Positions 1 through 7,330 of a stretch of DNA of 18,440 bases are shown one piece after another. Under the pieces are notes generated by a model. It searched no databases, was not told the origin of the DNA, and saw only the letters and a list, made by a program, of their open reading frames with translations. The stretch covers positions 1 to 18,440 of the forward strand of contig DATFPK010000027.1 in the NCBI GenBank assembly GCA_035264885.1. Direction: 5' to 3'. Source of the stretch: DATFPK01 sp035264885. Its GTDB lineage: Bacteria; Actinomycetota; Thermoleophilia; Solirubrobacterales; 70-9. Each line of letters opens with the position of its first letter. The first letter of the stretch is position 1. The position numbers and the translations under genes are program-made.

Positions 1-126
1 CCTTCTCGGAAAGCGCAGTGGTCCGAGGTCCGCGACACGGCGCCCGGGGGACCTTCTCGGAAAGCGCAGTCGTCCCCTCAACTGCTCATGAGACGGCGCC
101 GGGTAGGCCTTCTCGGAAAGCGCAGT
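1..126. repeat. Cluster of three short direct repeats
   Basis: A 19-base core, CCTTCTCGGAAAGCGCAGT, occurs exactly at 1-19, 52-70 and 108-126. For the second and third copies the similarity extends upstream to a 37-base unit (34-70 and 90-126) that matches at 32 of 37 positions and includes ACGGCGCC. The first copy is cut by the window edge. Unique stretches between the units are 14 and 19 bases, and the core spacing is 51 then 56 bases. The block sits directly upstream of csaA. No reading frame runs convincingly through it. Its function is unknown; an intergenic repeat family or a regulator-binding array are both possible. Confidence 0.85.
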
Positions 127-162
127 CTTCCCTCGAAGACCTCCCCGCCGCCGCCCCAGGAA

Positions 163-168
163 TAGGCT
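163..168 (+). promoter_or_regulatory. Candidate -10 element for leaderless csaA
   Basis: TAGGCT lies six bases before the csaA ATG at 175, and no good SD is present. In actinobacteria a TAnnnT at this distance commonly marks a transcript that starts at or next to the start codon. No clear -35 is visible. Inference from pattern only. Confidence 0.4.
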
Positions 169-174
169 CGGCCG

Positions 175-528
175 ATGAGCGACGACCCGCCGCCGCAGCT
201 TCAGAGCGCGGAGGATTTCTTTGCGGTGGATATGCGGGTGGGGCGGGTCGTGGCGGTAGAGGAGTTTCCCGAGGCGCGGGTGCCGGCCTGGAGGCTGACG
301 GTGGACTTCGGGCCCGAGGTCGGGCGGAAGACGTCCTCGGCGCAGATCACGCACTACGCCCGGGACGAGCTGGAGGGCAGGCTGGTGGTCGGGGTCGTCA
401 ACCTGCCGCCGCGCCAGATCGGTTCCGTCCGTTCCGAGGTGCTGGTCCTCGGCGCACTCGATCCCGGGAAGGGCGTGGTCCTGTTGCGCCCGGACGAGGA
501 CGCCGAGCCCGGCTCGCGGATCGCCTAG
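175..528 (+). CDS. csaA: CsaA-type tRNA-binding-domain protein
   Basis: This 117-residue protein is almost entirely one tRNA-binding OB fold of the CsaA family (usual length about 110). CsaA of Bacillus is described as a chaperone-like secretion factor; the fold is shared with the tRNA-binding C-termini of MetRS and PheRS. Recognisable stretches are FFAVDMRVGRVVAVEEFPEA (residues 14-33), SSAQITHY, then GRLVVGVVNLPPRQIG and SEVLVLGALD. The protein ends in the family-typical GSRIA. The fold is predicted to be cytosolic, with no signal or membrane segment. The ATG at 175 places the family's conserved N-terminus correctly. It is preceded by TAGGCT (163-168) rather than an SD, suggesting a leaderless transcript. 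Family assignment is firm; the physiological role in this organism is not shown by the sequence. Confidence 0.92.
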   Translation: MSDDPPPQLQSAEDFFAVDMRVGRVVAVEEFPEARVPAWRLTVDFGPEVGRKTSSAQITHYARDELEGRLVVGVVNLPPRQIGSVRSEVLVLGALDPGKGVVLLRPDEDAEPGSRIA

Positions 529-537
529 GTCTTTTAT
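518..537 (+). terminator. Weak terminator-like hairpin at csaA stop
   Basis: GATC (519-522) can pair with GGTC (528-531) using one G-U pair, with GCCTA in the loop. A TTTT run (532-535) follows. The csaA TAG overlaps the loop. The stem is short, so this is tentative. Confidence 0.25.
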
Positions 538-567
538 AGTTTCCCGACCAACTTAGTTGGGTAGGAT
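535..567 (+). promoter_or_regulatory. Sulfotransferase promoter with perfect palindrome
   Basis: Three elements are packed here: TATAGT at 535-540 (a good -10 match), a perfect 13-base palindrome CCAACT-T-AGTTGG at 548-560, and TAGGAT at 562-567, seven bases before the ATG at 575. If TATAGT is the -10, transcription would start close to the palindrome's left edge, and AGGA (563-566) would act as an SD eight bases from the ATG. If TAGGAT is the -10, the transcript is leaderless and the palindrome fills part of the -10/-35 spacer. In both readings the palindrome is well placed as an operator. Confidence 0.5.
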
Positions 568-574
568 TCCGGCG

Positions 575-1450
575 ATGAACCCGCCGGCCTGCTCCTACCT
601 CGTCTGCGCCACCCCGCGCAGCGGCAGCACCCTCCTCTGCCACGCGCTCGCGTCCACCGGCGTCGCCGGGCGCCCGGAGGAGTACTTCGAGGCCCTCCGC
701 CACAGCGGCCTGCCGCGCCAGCCGAAGGAGTTCTTCCTCGGTGGCGAAGACCGCTCGATCCTCGACCACCTGGGCGAGCACGCCGCGGTCGACCCCCAGG
801 AGCGCCATCCGCTGTGGAGCGCCGACGACTACCGCCCGTACCTCGAATGGGCGCTCGACCGCGGGACCACCCCGAACGGCGTCTTCGCCGCCAAGCTGAT
901 GGCCAACTATCTCGGCGACTTCGTCGGCCTGCTGCGCACGCTCCCCGATTACCGCTCGCTCGACCTCGCGGACCTCTTCCCGGCGGTCTTCGGCCCCGGG
1001 GTCCGGTTCGTCCGAATCGTCCGCGCCAACAAGCTGCGCCAGGCGATCTCCCTCTGGAAGGCGCTCCAGACCGCCGCCTGGCGCCAGGACGACTCGCCGG
1101 AGGAGGAGATCGACGGCCACGCCTCCCGGCCGCAGCTGGAGTTCCACGTCGGTGCGATCGACCACCTGATCGGCCAGATCGCCGCCGACGAGGCCCGCTG
1201 GGACGCGTTCTTCGAGGTCTGCGGCGTGCGGCCGATCACGATCGCCTACGAGCGCTTCGTCAATCGCTACGAGATCACGACCAAGCTGCTTCTGAACGAC
1301 CTCGGCATTGGGATGCCCCAGGGCCTACGGGTCGAGCAGGAGATGAAGCGCCAGACCGACGACCTGAACCGCACGTGGGCCCGGCGCTTCGGCGAGCTGA
1401 CGATCGGCGCGGACCCCGACCTCGCGCCGTCGGTGCCCGCGCCGGCCTGA
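575..1450 (+). CDS. Stf0-type sulfotransferase
   Basis: This 291-residue protein resembles the Stf0 family, whose mycobacterial member transfers sulfate from PAPS to trehalose. The 5'-phosphosulfate loop is TPRSGSTLL (residues 13-21). It is followed by AGRPEEYF (31-38), whose glutamate at position 36 corresponds, as I recall, to the proposed catalytic base of Stf0. The 3'-phosphate-binding region is RIVRANKLRQAISLWKA (147-163). There is no signal peptide, so it should act in the cytosol on a sugar or other hydroxyl acceptor. Mycobacterial Stf0 is somewhat shorter. The ATG at 575 is chosen over an in-frame TTG at 557, because the family motif begins soon after it and promoter elements lie immediately upstream. 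The acceptor cannot be read from the sequence. The gene converges with the Rrf2 gene. Confidence 0.88.
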   Translation: MNPPACSYLVCATPRSGSTLLCHALASTGVAGRPEEYFEALRHSGLPRQPKEFFLGGEDRSILDHLGEHAAVDPQERHPLWSADDYRPYLEWALDRGTTPNGVFAAKLMANYLGDFVGLLRTLPDYRSLDLADLFPAVFGPGVRFVRIVRANKLRQAISLWKALQTAAWRQDDSPEEEIDGHASRPQLEFHVGAIDHLIGQIAADEARWDAFFEVCGVRPITIAYERFVNRYEITTKLLLNDLGIGMPQGLRVEQEMKRQTDDLNRTWARRFGELTIGADPDLAPSVPAPA

Positions 1451-1477
1451 AGTAGAGGGGCGCGCCTCGCCGGCCGG

Positions 1478-1497
1478 GACCGCGAGTCTTCGCGGTC
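1478..1497. terminator. Bidirectional hairpin between convergent genes
   Basis: GACCGCGA (1478-1485) and TCGCGGTC (1490-1497) form a perfect 8-bp stem with a four-base loop, GTCT. It sits between the convergent sulfotransferase and Rrf2 genes and can fold in both transcripts. Neither side has a U-tract, as is usual for GC-rich actinobacterial terminators. Confidence 0.6.
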
Positions 1498-1509
1498 GAC
1501 GGCAGCGCG

Positions 1510-1965
1510 TCAGCGCGAGTCCCAGGCGTCGGGCGAGCCGGTGAGGTGCTCGACGACCGGCGGCAGCTCGCCCTCGACCAGGTCCGTGAGGGTGACCGAC
1601 TCGAGGACGGCGCGCAGGTTCGCCCGGACCGCGATCCAGACCTCCTGGAGGTGCTCGGCATTGCCGCGGTAGGTCATCGACTCCGGCGGCGCCGACTGCA
1701 CGTTCGCGATCGGGCCCTCGACCGCGCGGATGACCTCGGCGATCGTGACGTCGTCGGCCGGGCGGGCGAGCCAGTAGCCGCCCTTGGCGCCGCGGCGCGC
1801 GCGGACGATGCCCGCGTGCTTGAGCTCGAGGAGAATGTGCTCGAGGAACTGGAGCGGGATGTCCTGCGCCTCGGCCAGGCGCTCGCCCTTGATCGGTCCC
1901 TCGTCGGCGGCGGCCAGCTCGACTGCGGCGCGCACCGCGTAATCTGCCTTGGCGGAGACCCGCAT
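1510..1965 (-). CDS. Rrf2-family regulator without cysteines
   Basis: This 151-residue protein matches the Rrf2 family in length and layout. It starts MRVSAKADYAVRAAVELA, continues with a winged helix-turn-helix of about 60 residues, then the wing motif RRGAKGGYWLARP (57-69) and the EVIRAVEGPI dimerisation-helix region. Iron-sulfur Rrf2 proteins (IscR, NsrR, RsrR) carry three cysteines in the C-terminal half; this protein has none at all. It therefore more closely resembles cluster-free members such as CymR, the cysteine-metabolism repressor. Its EVWIAVRANLRAVLESVTLTDL segment also resembles CymR. It is transcribed away from an ABC importer, so it may regulate that operon and itself. The effector is unknown. 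GCGC arms (minus strand) flank the TGA stop in a four-base loop. Confidence 0.88.
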   Translation of the reverse strand: MRVSAKADYAVRAAVELAAADEGPIKGERLAEAQDIPLQFLEHILLELKHAGIVRARRGAKGGYWLARPADDVTIAEVIRAVEGPIANVQSAPPESMTYRGNAEHLQEVWIAVRANLRAVLESVTLTDLVEGELPPVVEHLTGSPDAWDSR

Positions 1966-1992
1966 CGGGCACCAGTAAACCAGGCGGGAGCC

Positions 1993-2024
1993 CTTGTCTG
2001 ATCTTGTCGGTCTTCTAAGTCAAG
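1993..2024. promoter_or_regulatory. Divergent promoter and possible Rrf2 operator
   Basis: CTTGTC occurs at 1993-1998 and 2003-2008, and GTCAAG, its near inverse complement, at 2019-2024. This gives an imperfect inverted repeat of 6-10-6 with one mismatched pair. On the + strand TTGTCT (1994-1999) and TAAGTC (2016-2021), 16 bases apart, could be the -35 and -10 for the ABC operon, placing the start about 35 bases before the ATPase gene. The overlap of repeat and promoter suits repression by the divergent Rrf2 protein. I see no TPP-riboswitch sequence here. Inference. Confidence 0.4.
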
Positions 2025-2059
2025 AGCGGGAACCGGCGCGCCGAGTCGAGGCCGGCGTA

Positions 2060-2803
2060 GTGATGCGCCGCCTCGCCCATTCCTACGGGGCCGTCGAGGC
2101 GCTGGCCGGGATCGACCTGGTCGTCAAACCGGGAGAGGTCGTCGGCTTCACCGGTCCGTCCGGCTGCGGCAAGTCCACACTGCTCGAGCTCGTCGCCGGA
2201 CTGCTCGAGCCGACCGGCGGCAGCGTCACCGCCGGGGGCGTCGAGGCGCCGCCGGAGCGGCTGGCGCGCTGCGCCTACATGCCCCAGCGCGACCTGCTCT
2301 TCCCCTGGTACTCGGCGATCGACAACGCCGCCCTGGCGCTCCGCAACCGCGGCGCCGGACGCGCCGAGGCGAGACGCAGCGCCCACGCGCTCTTCGACCG
2401 CTTCGGCCTGGCCGGGTTCGAGTCGGCGGCGCCGAGCGAGCTCTCGGGCGGCATGCGCCAGCGGGTCGCCTTCCTCCGGACCCTCGTCGCCGGCAAGCCG
2501 ATCGTCCTGCTCGACGAGCCATTCGCGTCGCTGGACGCGCTGACCCGCGCCGACATGCAGGGCTGGCTCGCCGGCGCGCTCGAGGCGGAGCGGCGGACGA
2601 CGCTCCTCGTCACCCACGACATCGAGGAGGCGCTCTACCTCTGCGATCGCGTCCTCGTGCTCACGCCTCGCCCGGGGCGGGTCGCGGGCGCGGTGTCGGC
2701 GCCGGTGCCGCGCGCCCTCGGCCGGGACGAGGCGGTCGTTGCACCCGGATTCGTCGCCGCTCGCGAACGGGCCCTCCGGATCCTGCGCGAGGCGTCGCGG
2801 TGA
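2060..2803 (+). CDS. ABC importer ATPase, ThiZ/SsuB/TauB type
   Basis: This is the cytosolic ATPase of a three-gene importer, about 247 residues. It has Walker A GPSGCGKST, signature LSGGMRQR, Walker B IVLLDEPFASLDA and the switch histidine in LLVTHDIEEALYLCDRV. The PFASLDALTR stretch is typical of the nitrate/sulfonate/taurine/thiamin-pyrimidine subgroup. I place the start at GTG 2060, eight bases after GAGG (2048-2051); ATG 2063, the next codon, is equally possible. An upstream in-frame TTG at 1994 overlaps the promoter region and is unlikely. The stop codon overlaps the permease start in a GTGA tetranucleotide, so translation is probably coupled. The substrate is inferred from the binding protein, not from this gene. 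Confidence 0.9.
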   Translation: MMRRLAHSYGAVEALAGIDLVVKPGEVVGFTGPSGCGKSTLLELVAGLLEPTGGSVTAGGVEAPPERLARCAYMPQRDLLFPWYSAIDNAALALRNRGAGRAEARRSAHALFDRFGLAGFESAAPSELSGGMRQRVAFLRTLVAGKPIVLLDEPFASLDALTRADMQGWLAGALEAERRTTLLVTHDIEEALYLCDRVLVLTPRPGRVAGAVSAPVPRALGRDEAVVAPGFVAARERALRILREASR

Positions 2804-3552
2804 GGCGCTTCCTCCTGCCCGCCCTGGTCCTGGTCGCCCTGGTGGGGATCTGGGAGGGAGTCGCCCGGTGGGACACCGCGGCCGAGGCGCTCGATCTCAA
2901 GCCCTATCTCGTCCCCGCGCCGAGCGAGGTGGCCGAGGCGTTCTGGGGCGATCGGGGGCTGATCGCCGACAACGCCTGGGTGACGCTCCGGGAGGTCGTG
3001 CTCGGCTTCGCCCTGGCGCTGGCGGTCGGCATCGCCTTCGCGATCGTCCTTCACCTCTCACCGACGCTGCGCCGCGCCTTCTATCCCCTCCTCGTCGCCT
3101 CGCAGGCGGTACCGGTGATCGCCGTCGCCCCGGTCCTGGTGGTCTGGTACGGCTTCGGGCTGGGCCCGAAGCTCGCGATCATCGCCCTGATCTGCTTCTT
3201 CCCGATCACCGTCAACGCGCTGGACGGCCTGCGGCGGGCCGACCCGGATGCGATCAAGATGATGCGCACGCTCGACGCCTCGCGCTGGCAGACGTTGACG
3301 AGATTGGAGGCTCCCACCGCGCTCCCGTTCCTCTTCAGCGGCGCCCGGATCGCGGTCGCCGTCGCGGTGATCGGAGCGGTGTTCGCCGAGTGGACGGGAT
3401 CCTCCGAGGGCCTCGGGTTCCTGATCCAGAACGACTCCGCCAGCCTCGCGACCGCCCGGATGTTCGCGTCGATCGCGGTTCTGGCGCTGATGGCGGTCGG
3501 GCTCTTCGCCGTCCTGGGCGCGATCGAGCGGAGGTTCGTCAGATGGCACTGA
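2800..3552 (+). CDS. ABC importer permease, ThiX/SsuC/TauC type
   Basis: This 250-residue integral membrane permease has about six hydrophobic segments. The first is near residues 4-20, followed by segments around 65-85, 100-120, 125-140, 180-200 and 220-240. The cytoplasmic coupling loop is LEAPTALPFLFSGARIA, a normal EAA loop of the BPD_transp_1 family. VPAPSEVAEAFW near residue 42 is typical of SsuC/TauC/ThiX proteins. It starts at GTG 2800, overlapping the ATPase stop by four bases, and its TGA overlaps the binding-protein gene by ten bases. The tight overlaps indicate one transcript and a single importer complex. Confidence 0.9.
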   Translation: MRRFLLPALVLVALVGIWEGVARWDTAAEALDLKPYLVPAPSEVAEAFWGDRGLIADNAWVTLREVVLGFALALAVGIAFAIVLHLSPTLRRAFYPLLVASQAVPVIAVAPVLVVWYGFGLGPKLAIIALICFFPITVNALDGLRRADPDAIKMMRTLDASRWQTLTRLEAPTALPFLFSGARIAVAVAVIGAVFAEWTGSSEGLGFLIQNDSASLATARMFASIAVLALMAVGLFAVLGAIERRFVRWH

Positions 3553-4550
3553 GGACGGCGACCGCCGCGCTGGCGGTCGGACTGGCGGCCCTTCTCGCGG
3601 GCTGCGGCGAGAAGGAGGAGGGCGGGAAGGCGTCGCCCGACCCGCTCCACGTGGTCCTCGACTTCTACCCGAACCCCGACCACGCCGGGATCTACGTCGC
3701 CGAGCAGCGGGGCTACTTCCGCGAGGCCGGTCTTGACGTCGAGATCTCCACCCCGACCGACCCCGCTGCCCCGATCCGGCAGGTCGCCGCGGGCCGCGCC
3801 GACCTCGCGGTCTCCTATGAGCCCGAGGTGCTGCTCGCCCGCGAGCAAGGGCTCGACGTCGTCGCGGTCGGCGCCCTGGTCGACGAGCCTCTGACCTCGC
3901 TGATCTGGCTCGAGCGCTCGGACGTGCGAGGCCCGGAGGACCTCGCCGGCGAGACCGTGGCGACGGCCGGCATCCCCTACCAGGCCGCATACCTGCGCTC
4001 GATCCTGGGACGGGCCGGGGCCGATCCCGGCGACGTCGAGCAGGTGAACGTCGGCCTCGGCCTGCTGCCCGCGCTGCTGGGCGGGCGCGCGGCCGCGATC
4101 CTCGGCGGCTTCCGCAACGTCGAGGGAGTCGACCTCCGGCTGCGCGGCGAGCGGCCGGTCGTCCAGCCGGTCGACCGCCTCGGCGTGCCGCGCTACGACG
4201 AGCTCGTGCTGGTCGCCGGCGGCGACCGGGTCGACGAGGATCCGGAGGCGATCCGGCTGTTCCTGGCCGCGCTCGAGCGCGGCACCTCGGCCGCCGCCGC
4301 CGACCCCGGAGCCGCCACCGACGCCGTGCTCGAGGCGAACTCGGCCCTCGACCCCCGCCTGACCGCCGCCGAGATGCGGGCGACACTGCCGCTGCTCGGG
4401 CGGGAGCAGGGGGAGCCCTACGGCTGGATGGACCCCGCCGAGTGGGACGCCTTCATCCGCTGGATGCGCGACCACGGCGTGATCACCGCCCTGCCGGCGC
4501 CGTCCGAGGCCCTCACCAACGAGCTCCTGCCGCGGGCGGGGTCGCGCTGA
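3543..4550 (+). CDS. ThiY-like substrate-binding lipoprotein
   Basis: This 335-residue protein is a lipid-anchored solute-binding protein with an NMT1/THI5-like fold. The N-terminus is a lipoprotein signal with lipobox L18-A19-G20-C21. The mature domain begins VVLDFYPNPDHAGIYVAEQR, followed by GYFREAGLDVEI, RQVAAGRADLAVSYEPEVLLA and PLTSLIWL. This series resembles ThiY, which binds formylaminopyrimidine thiamin precursors, and RibY-like proteins. YGWMDPAEWDAFIRWM near the C-terminus fits the same group. The start at ATG 3543 follows GGAGG (3530-3534) by eight bases. Likely substrate: a pyrimidine or similar heterocycle, possibly a vitamin precursor. A sulfonate cannot be excluded. No thiamin biosynthesis gene or TPP riboswitch lies in the window. 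Confidence 0.85.
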   Translation: MALRTATAALAVGLAALLAGCGEKEEGGKASPDPLHVVLDFYPNPDHAGIYVAEQRGYFREAGLDVEISTPTDPAAPIRQVAAGRADLAVSYEPEVLLAREQGLDVVAVGALVDEPLTSLIWLERSDVRGPEDLAGETVATAGIPYQAAYLRSILGRAGADPGDVEQVNVGLGLLPALLGGRAAAILGGFRNVEGVDLRLRGERPVVQPVDRLGVPRYDELVLVAGGDRVDEDPEAIRLFLAALERGTSAAAADPGAATDAVLEANSALDPRLTAAEMRATLPLLGREQGEPYGWMDPAEWDAFIRWMRDHGVITALPAPSEALTNELLPRAGSR

Positions 4551-4551
4551 A

Positions 4552-4568
4552 CCGCCCCTACGGGGCGG
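4552..4568. terminator. Bidirectional hairpin, stop codon in loop
   Basis: CCGCCCC (4552-4558) pairs perfectly with GGGGCGG (4562-4568) around a three-base loop. It begins one base after the TGA of the binding-protein gene, and the TAG of the convergent GGDEF/EAL gene (4558-4560) falls at the loop. It can serve both convergent transcripts; there is no U-tract. Confidence 0.6.
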
Positions 4569-7260
4569 GGATCAGCTCGGAGAAGTCGACCTCTTCCACC
4601 AGCAGGCTCGTGAGCTGCTGACCGGAGAGGGGCCGGGCGAAGTAGAAGCCCTGGGCGTAGGGGCAGCCGAGCGCCCGGATCTCGGAGAGCTGGAGCTCGC
4701 TCTCGACGCCCTCGGCGATGACGTCGAGCGAGAGCGCCCTCGACATCCCGACGATCGCCTCGACGATCGCGCTGCGCTCCTGCTGGACGCCCAGCGCCTC
4801 GATGAACGAGCGGTCGATCTTGAGCGCGTCGAGCGGGAAGCGGTTCAGGTAGGCCAGCGCCGAGTAGCCGGTGCCGAAATCGTCGAGGACCAGGTTCACG
4901 CCGAGCTCCTTCAGCGCCTCGAGCGTCGCGGTCGCGTGGCCGGACTCCTCGACGAGGACGCTCTCGGTGATCTCGAGACGCAGCGAGGCGGCGTCGAGGC
5001 CGGTGCGGACGAGGATCTCGGAGATCACCTCGGGGAGGTCGCGATGGGCGAACTGGCGCGCCGAGACGTTGACCGAGACGTCGAGCGGGCGCTCGTCGGG
5101 GCGCAGCTCGTGCCAGACCAGGGCCTGGCGGCACGCCTGCTCGGTCACCCAGCGCCCGATCGGCTCGACCAGGCCGGTCTCCTCGGCGATGTCGATGAAC
5201 TCGTCCGGCTGCAGAAGGCCGCGGTCGGGGTGGCGCCAGCGCACCAGCGCCTCGACGCCGCTGATCCGGCCCGTCGCGAGGGCGATGATCGGCTGGTACT
5301 GCAGGGTGAGCTCGTCACGCTCGAGCGCGTGGCGGAGCTCGCGCTCTACCTCGAGCCTGCGCACCGCGCGGGCCCGCATGTCGGCGTCGAACAGCTCCAC
5401 CCGGGCCCGGCCCTTCTCCTTGGCCCGGTACATCGCGGCGTCGGCGTCGCGAATCAGGCCGTCGGCGTCGATGCCCTCCTCGCCGCCGGGGCGGGCCACG
5501 GCGACCCCGATGCTGGCGCTCATGAAATGTTCGACCCCCTGGAGGACGAACGGGCGCGCGAACGCGGTCGAGATCCGCTCGGCGACAGCCAGCGCCTCCT
5601 CCTCGTCGGCAAGGTCCTCGACGAGGACGCCGAACTCGTCGCCGCCGAAGCGGGCGACGGTGTCGCCTGGCCGCAGTCGGCTGCGGAGGCGGGGTGCGAC
5701 GGCACGAAGCAGGTCGTCCCCCGCCTGGTGGCCGAGGCTGTCGTTGACCAGCTTGAAGTGGTCGAGGTCGAGGAAGAGGACCCCGATCGGCGCGCCGGAC
5801 TCCGCGCAGCGCTTCAGGGCGGCGTGGAGCGTGTCGCCAAACAGGACCTTGTTGGGCAGGGCGGTGAGGGCGTCGTGCAGGACCCGGTAGCGGAGCGCCT
5901 CGTCGGCGAGCCGGCGCTCGATCGCGTCGGCGAGGACGTTCGCCACCGACTGGACGAAGTGGACGTCGGCTGGGGTGAAGCGCCCGGGGGCCGACGAGTG
6001 CACGTCGATCACGCCGAATGGGCGCCGCTGGCCGGGGATGACGACGGCGAGGCTGCTGCGCACGCCGAGGACCCGGAGGGCCGGGGGCATGCTGAACCGC
6101 GACTCGGTGCGCCAGTCGTCGACGATCACGTGTAGACCCGCCTCGTAGGCGGCGCCGGCGTGGGAGTCGCGGGTGGCAGAGGCCTTGGACATGATCCCGT
6201 CGGGGGACTCGAGGCCGGCCCGGAGCTGGAGCGAGCGGCCCTTTGCCGGCATCTCCCAGACGCAGCCGTGCTCGACGTCCTCTACCTGCGTGACCAGGTG
6301 GACGGCGGCGCGGATCAGCTCGTCGAGGTCGGCCCCCTCGAGGGCGCGCTCCCCCAGCGAGGCGACGGCGGCCTGCTGGGCCGCCCGGTGCTCGGCCTCC
6401 TGGAGAGCCTCCTTGCGCTCGGTGATGTCGTACATGACCCCGTGCCAGAGCACGGTGCCATGCTCGTCGGGCTCCTGCACCGCCTCGTCGAGGATCCAGA
6501 CGACGTCGCCGTCCCGCGTAATCATCCGGTAGTCGGCGGCGGGGGCGTTGCGCTCGAAGCCGGCGTAGTTGGTCATCTCGTGGGCGACGACCCGGTCGCG
6601 GTCCCCGGGGTGCAGGCAGCGCGCCCACAGCCCGGGGTCGGCCAGCCACTCCTCGCGGGTGTAGCCGAGGATCTCCTCGACCTGCGGGCTGACGTAGCGC
6701 CAGACGCCGAACTCGCCGGGCTCGGCGGTGTAGACGATCGCCGGCAGGCGCTCGACGAGGTTGCGGTATTTGGACTCGGCCCGCTTGCGGACCTTCATCT
6801 CGGCTTCGGCCCGCTCGCGGACGTGGCGCTCCTCGCCGATGCTGTGGAGCAGCTTGAGGCCGATCGCCAGGGTCCGGGCCATCGCCCGCAGCAGGGCCGC
6901 GGCCTCCGGCTCGAAGGCTTCGGTCCCCTCCCGGACGACGACGAGGTGGTCGCCGCGGCCGCTGCCGATCGGCGCCGACTCGGCGGCGCGCTCGCGACCG
7001 CCGACCCGGACGGAACCGGCATCGCCGGCGATCAGGGCGCAGAGGTCGGCGAGGTCGGCGTCGCCGGCGAAGTCGCCGGCGGCGGCCGTGACTCCGTCCT
7101 CGCCGGCGATCGCCGCCAGCTTGGCGCCGGTGGCGTCGACGACGCTGGCGAGAGCAGCCCCCACCGCGGCCTCCTCGTCGCGCGCCGAAGAGATCAGGTC
7201 GAGGAAATCTGCGAGCTGTTCAGCCGACCACGGGTCGTCCCGTGGCTTTCGATCGTGCAC
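4558..7260 (-). CDS. GAF/PAS/GGDEF/EAL c-di-GMP turnover protein
   Basis: This is a 900-residue cytosolic signalling protein with no membrane segment. An N-terminal GAF-like region (about 15-140) is followed by a short coiled coil (about 142-165), a PAS domain with PAC tail (about 166-285, ending DITERKEAL) and a GAF domain (about 295-450). A GGDEF domain (about 460-625) and an EAL domain (about 640-890) complete it. The GGDEF active site is intact at 539-543, with an inhibitory RxxD site (R530 to D533) five residues before it. The EAL core is also intact: E670-A-L, LEITES, DDFGTGYS (793-800), LKIDRSF and AEGVES. It could therefore both make and degrade c-di-GMP, switched by a PAS or GAF ligand. 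The start is GTG 7260; no obvious SD precedes it, so an alternative start is possible. Confidence 0.93.
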   Translation of the reverse strand: MHDRKPRDDPWSAEQLADFLDLISSARDEEAAVGAALASVVDATGAKLAAIAGEDGVTAAAGDFAGDADLADLCALIAGDAGSVRVGGRERAAESAPIGSGRGDHLVVVREGTEAFEPEAAALLRAMARTLAIGLKLLHSIGEERHVRERAEAEMKVRKRAESKYRNLVERLPAIVYTAEPGEFGVWRYVSPQVEEILGYTREEWLADPGLWARCLHPGDRDRVVAHEMTNYAGFERNAPAADYRMITRDGDVVWILDEAVQEPDEHGTVLWHGVMYDITERKEALQEAEHRAAQQAAVASLGERALEGADLDELIRAAVHLVTQVEDVEHGCVWEMPAKGRSLQLRAGLESPDGIMSKASATRDSHAGAAYEAGLHVIVDDWRTESRFSMPPALRVLGVRSSLAVVIPGQRRPFGVIDVHSSAPGRFTPADVHFVQSVANVLADAIERRLADEALRYRVLHDALTALPNKVLFGDTLHAALKRCAESGAPIGVLFLDLDHFKLVNDSLGHQAGDDLLRAVAPRLRSRLRPGDTVARFGGDEFGVLVEDLADEEEALAVAERISTAFARPFVLQGVEHFMSASIGVAVARPGGEEGIDADGLIRDADAAMYRAKEKGRARVELFDADMRARAVRRLEVERELRHALERDELTLQYQPIIALATGRISGVEALVRWRHPDRGLLQPDEFIDIAEETGLVEPIGRWVTEQACRQALVWHELRPDERPLDVSVNVSARQFAHRDLPEVISEILVRTGLDAASLRLEITESVLVEESGHATATLEALKELGVNLVLDDFGTGYSALAYLNRFPLDALKIDRSFIEALGVQQERSAIVEAIVGMSRALSLDVIAEGVESELQLSEIRALGCPYAQGFYFARPLSGQQLTSLLVEEVDFSELIPAP

Positions 7261-7330
7261 AGGAGAGGTATCGACCGAACGGCCAGGCCCTTGAACGTTG
7301 ATTCGTCCAGCCCGGAGCGCGGGCGATTCA

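Noticed and set aside
1..126. CRISPR array
   Set aside because: Only three units, with unequal spacing (51 and 56) and unique parts of 14-19 bases, shorter than spacers. No cas genes are in the window.
1966..2059. TPP riboswitch upstream of the ThiXYZ-like operon
   Set aside because: The gap is under 100 bases and lacks the conserved CTGAGA and related THI-box segments.
2739..3542. N-terminal extension of the binding-protein frame to a 603-residue protein
   Set aside because: The extension lies out of frame over the permease. ATG 3543 has a good SD and is followed at once by a lipoprotein signal.
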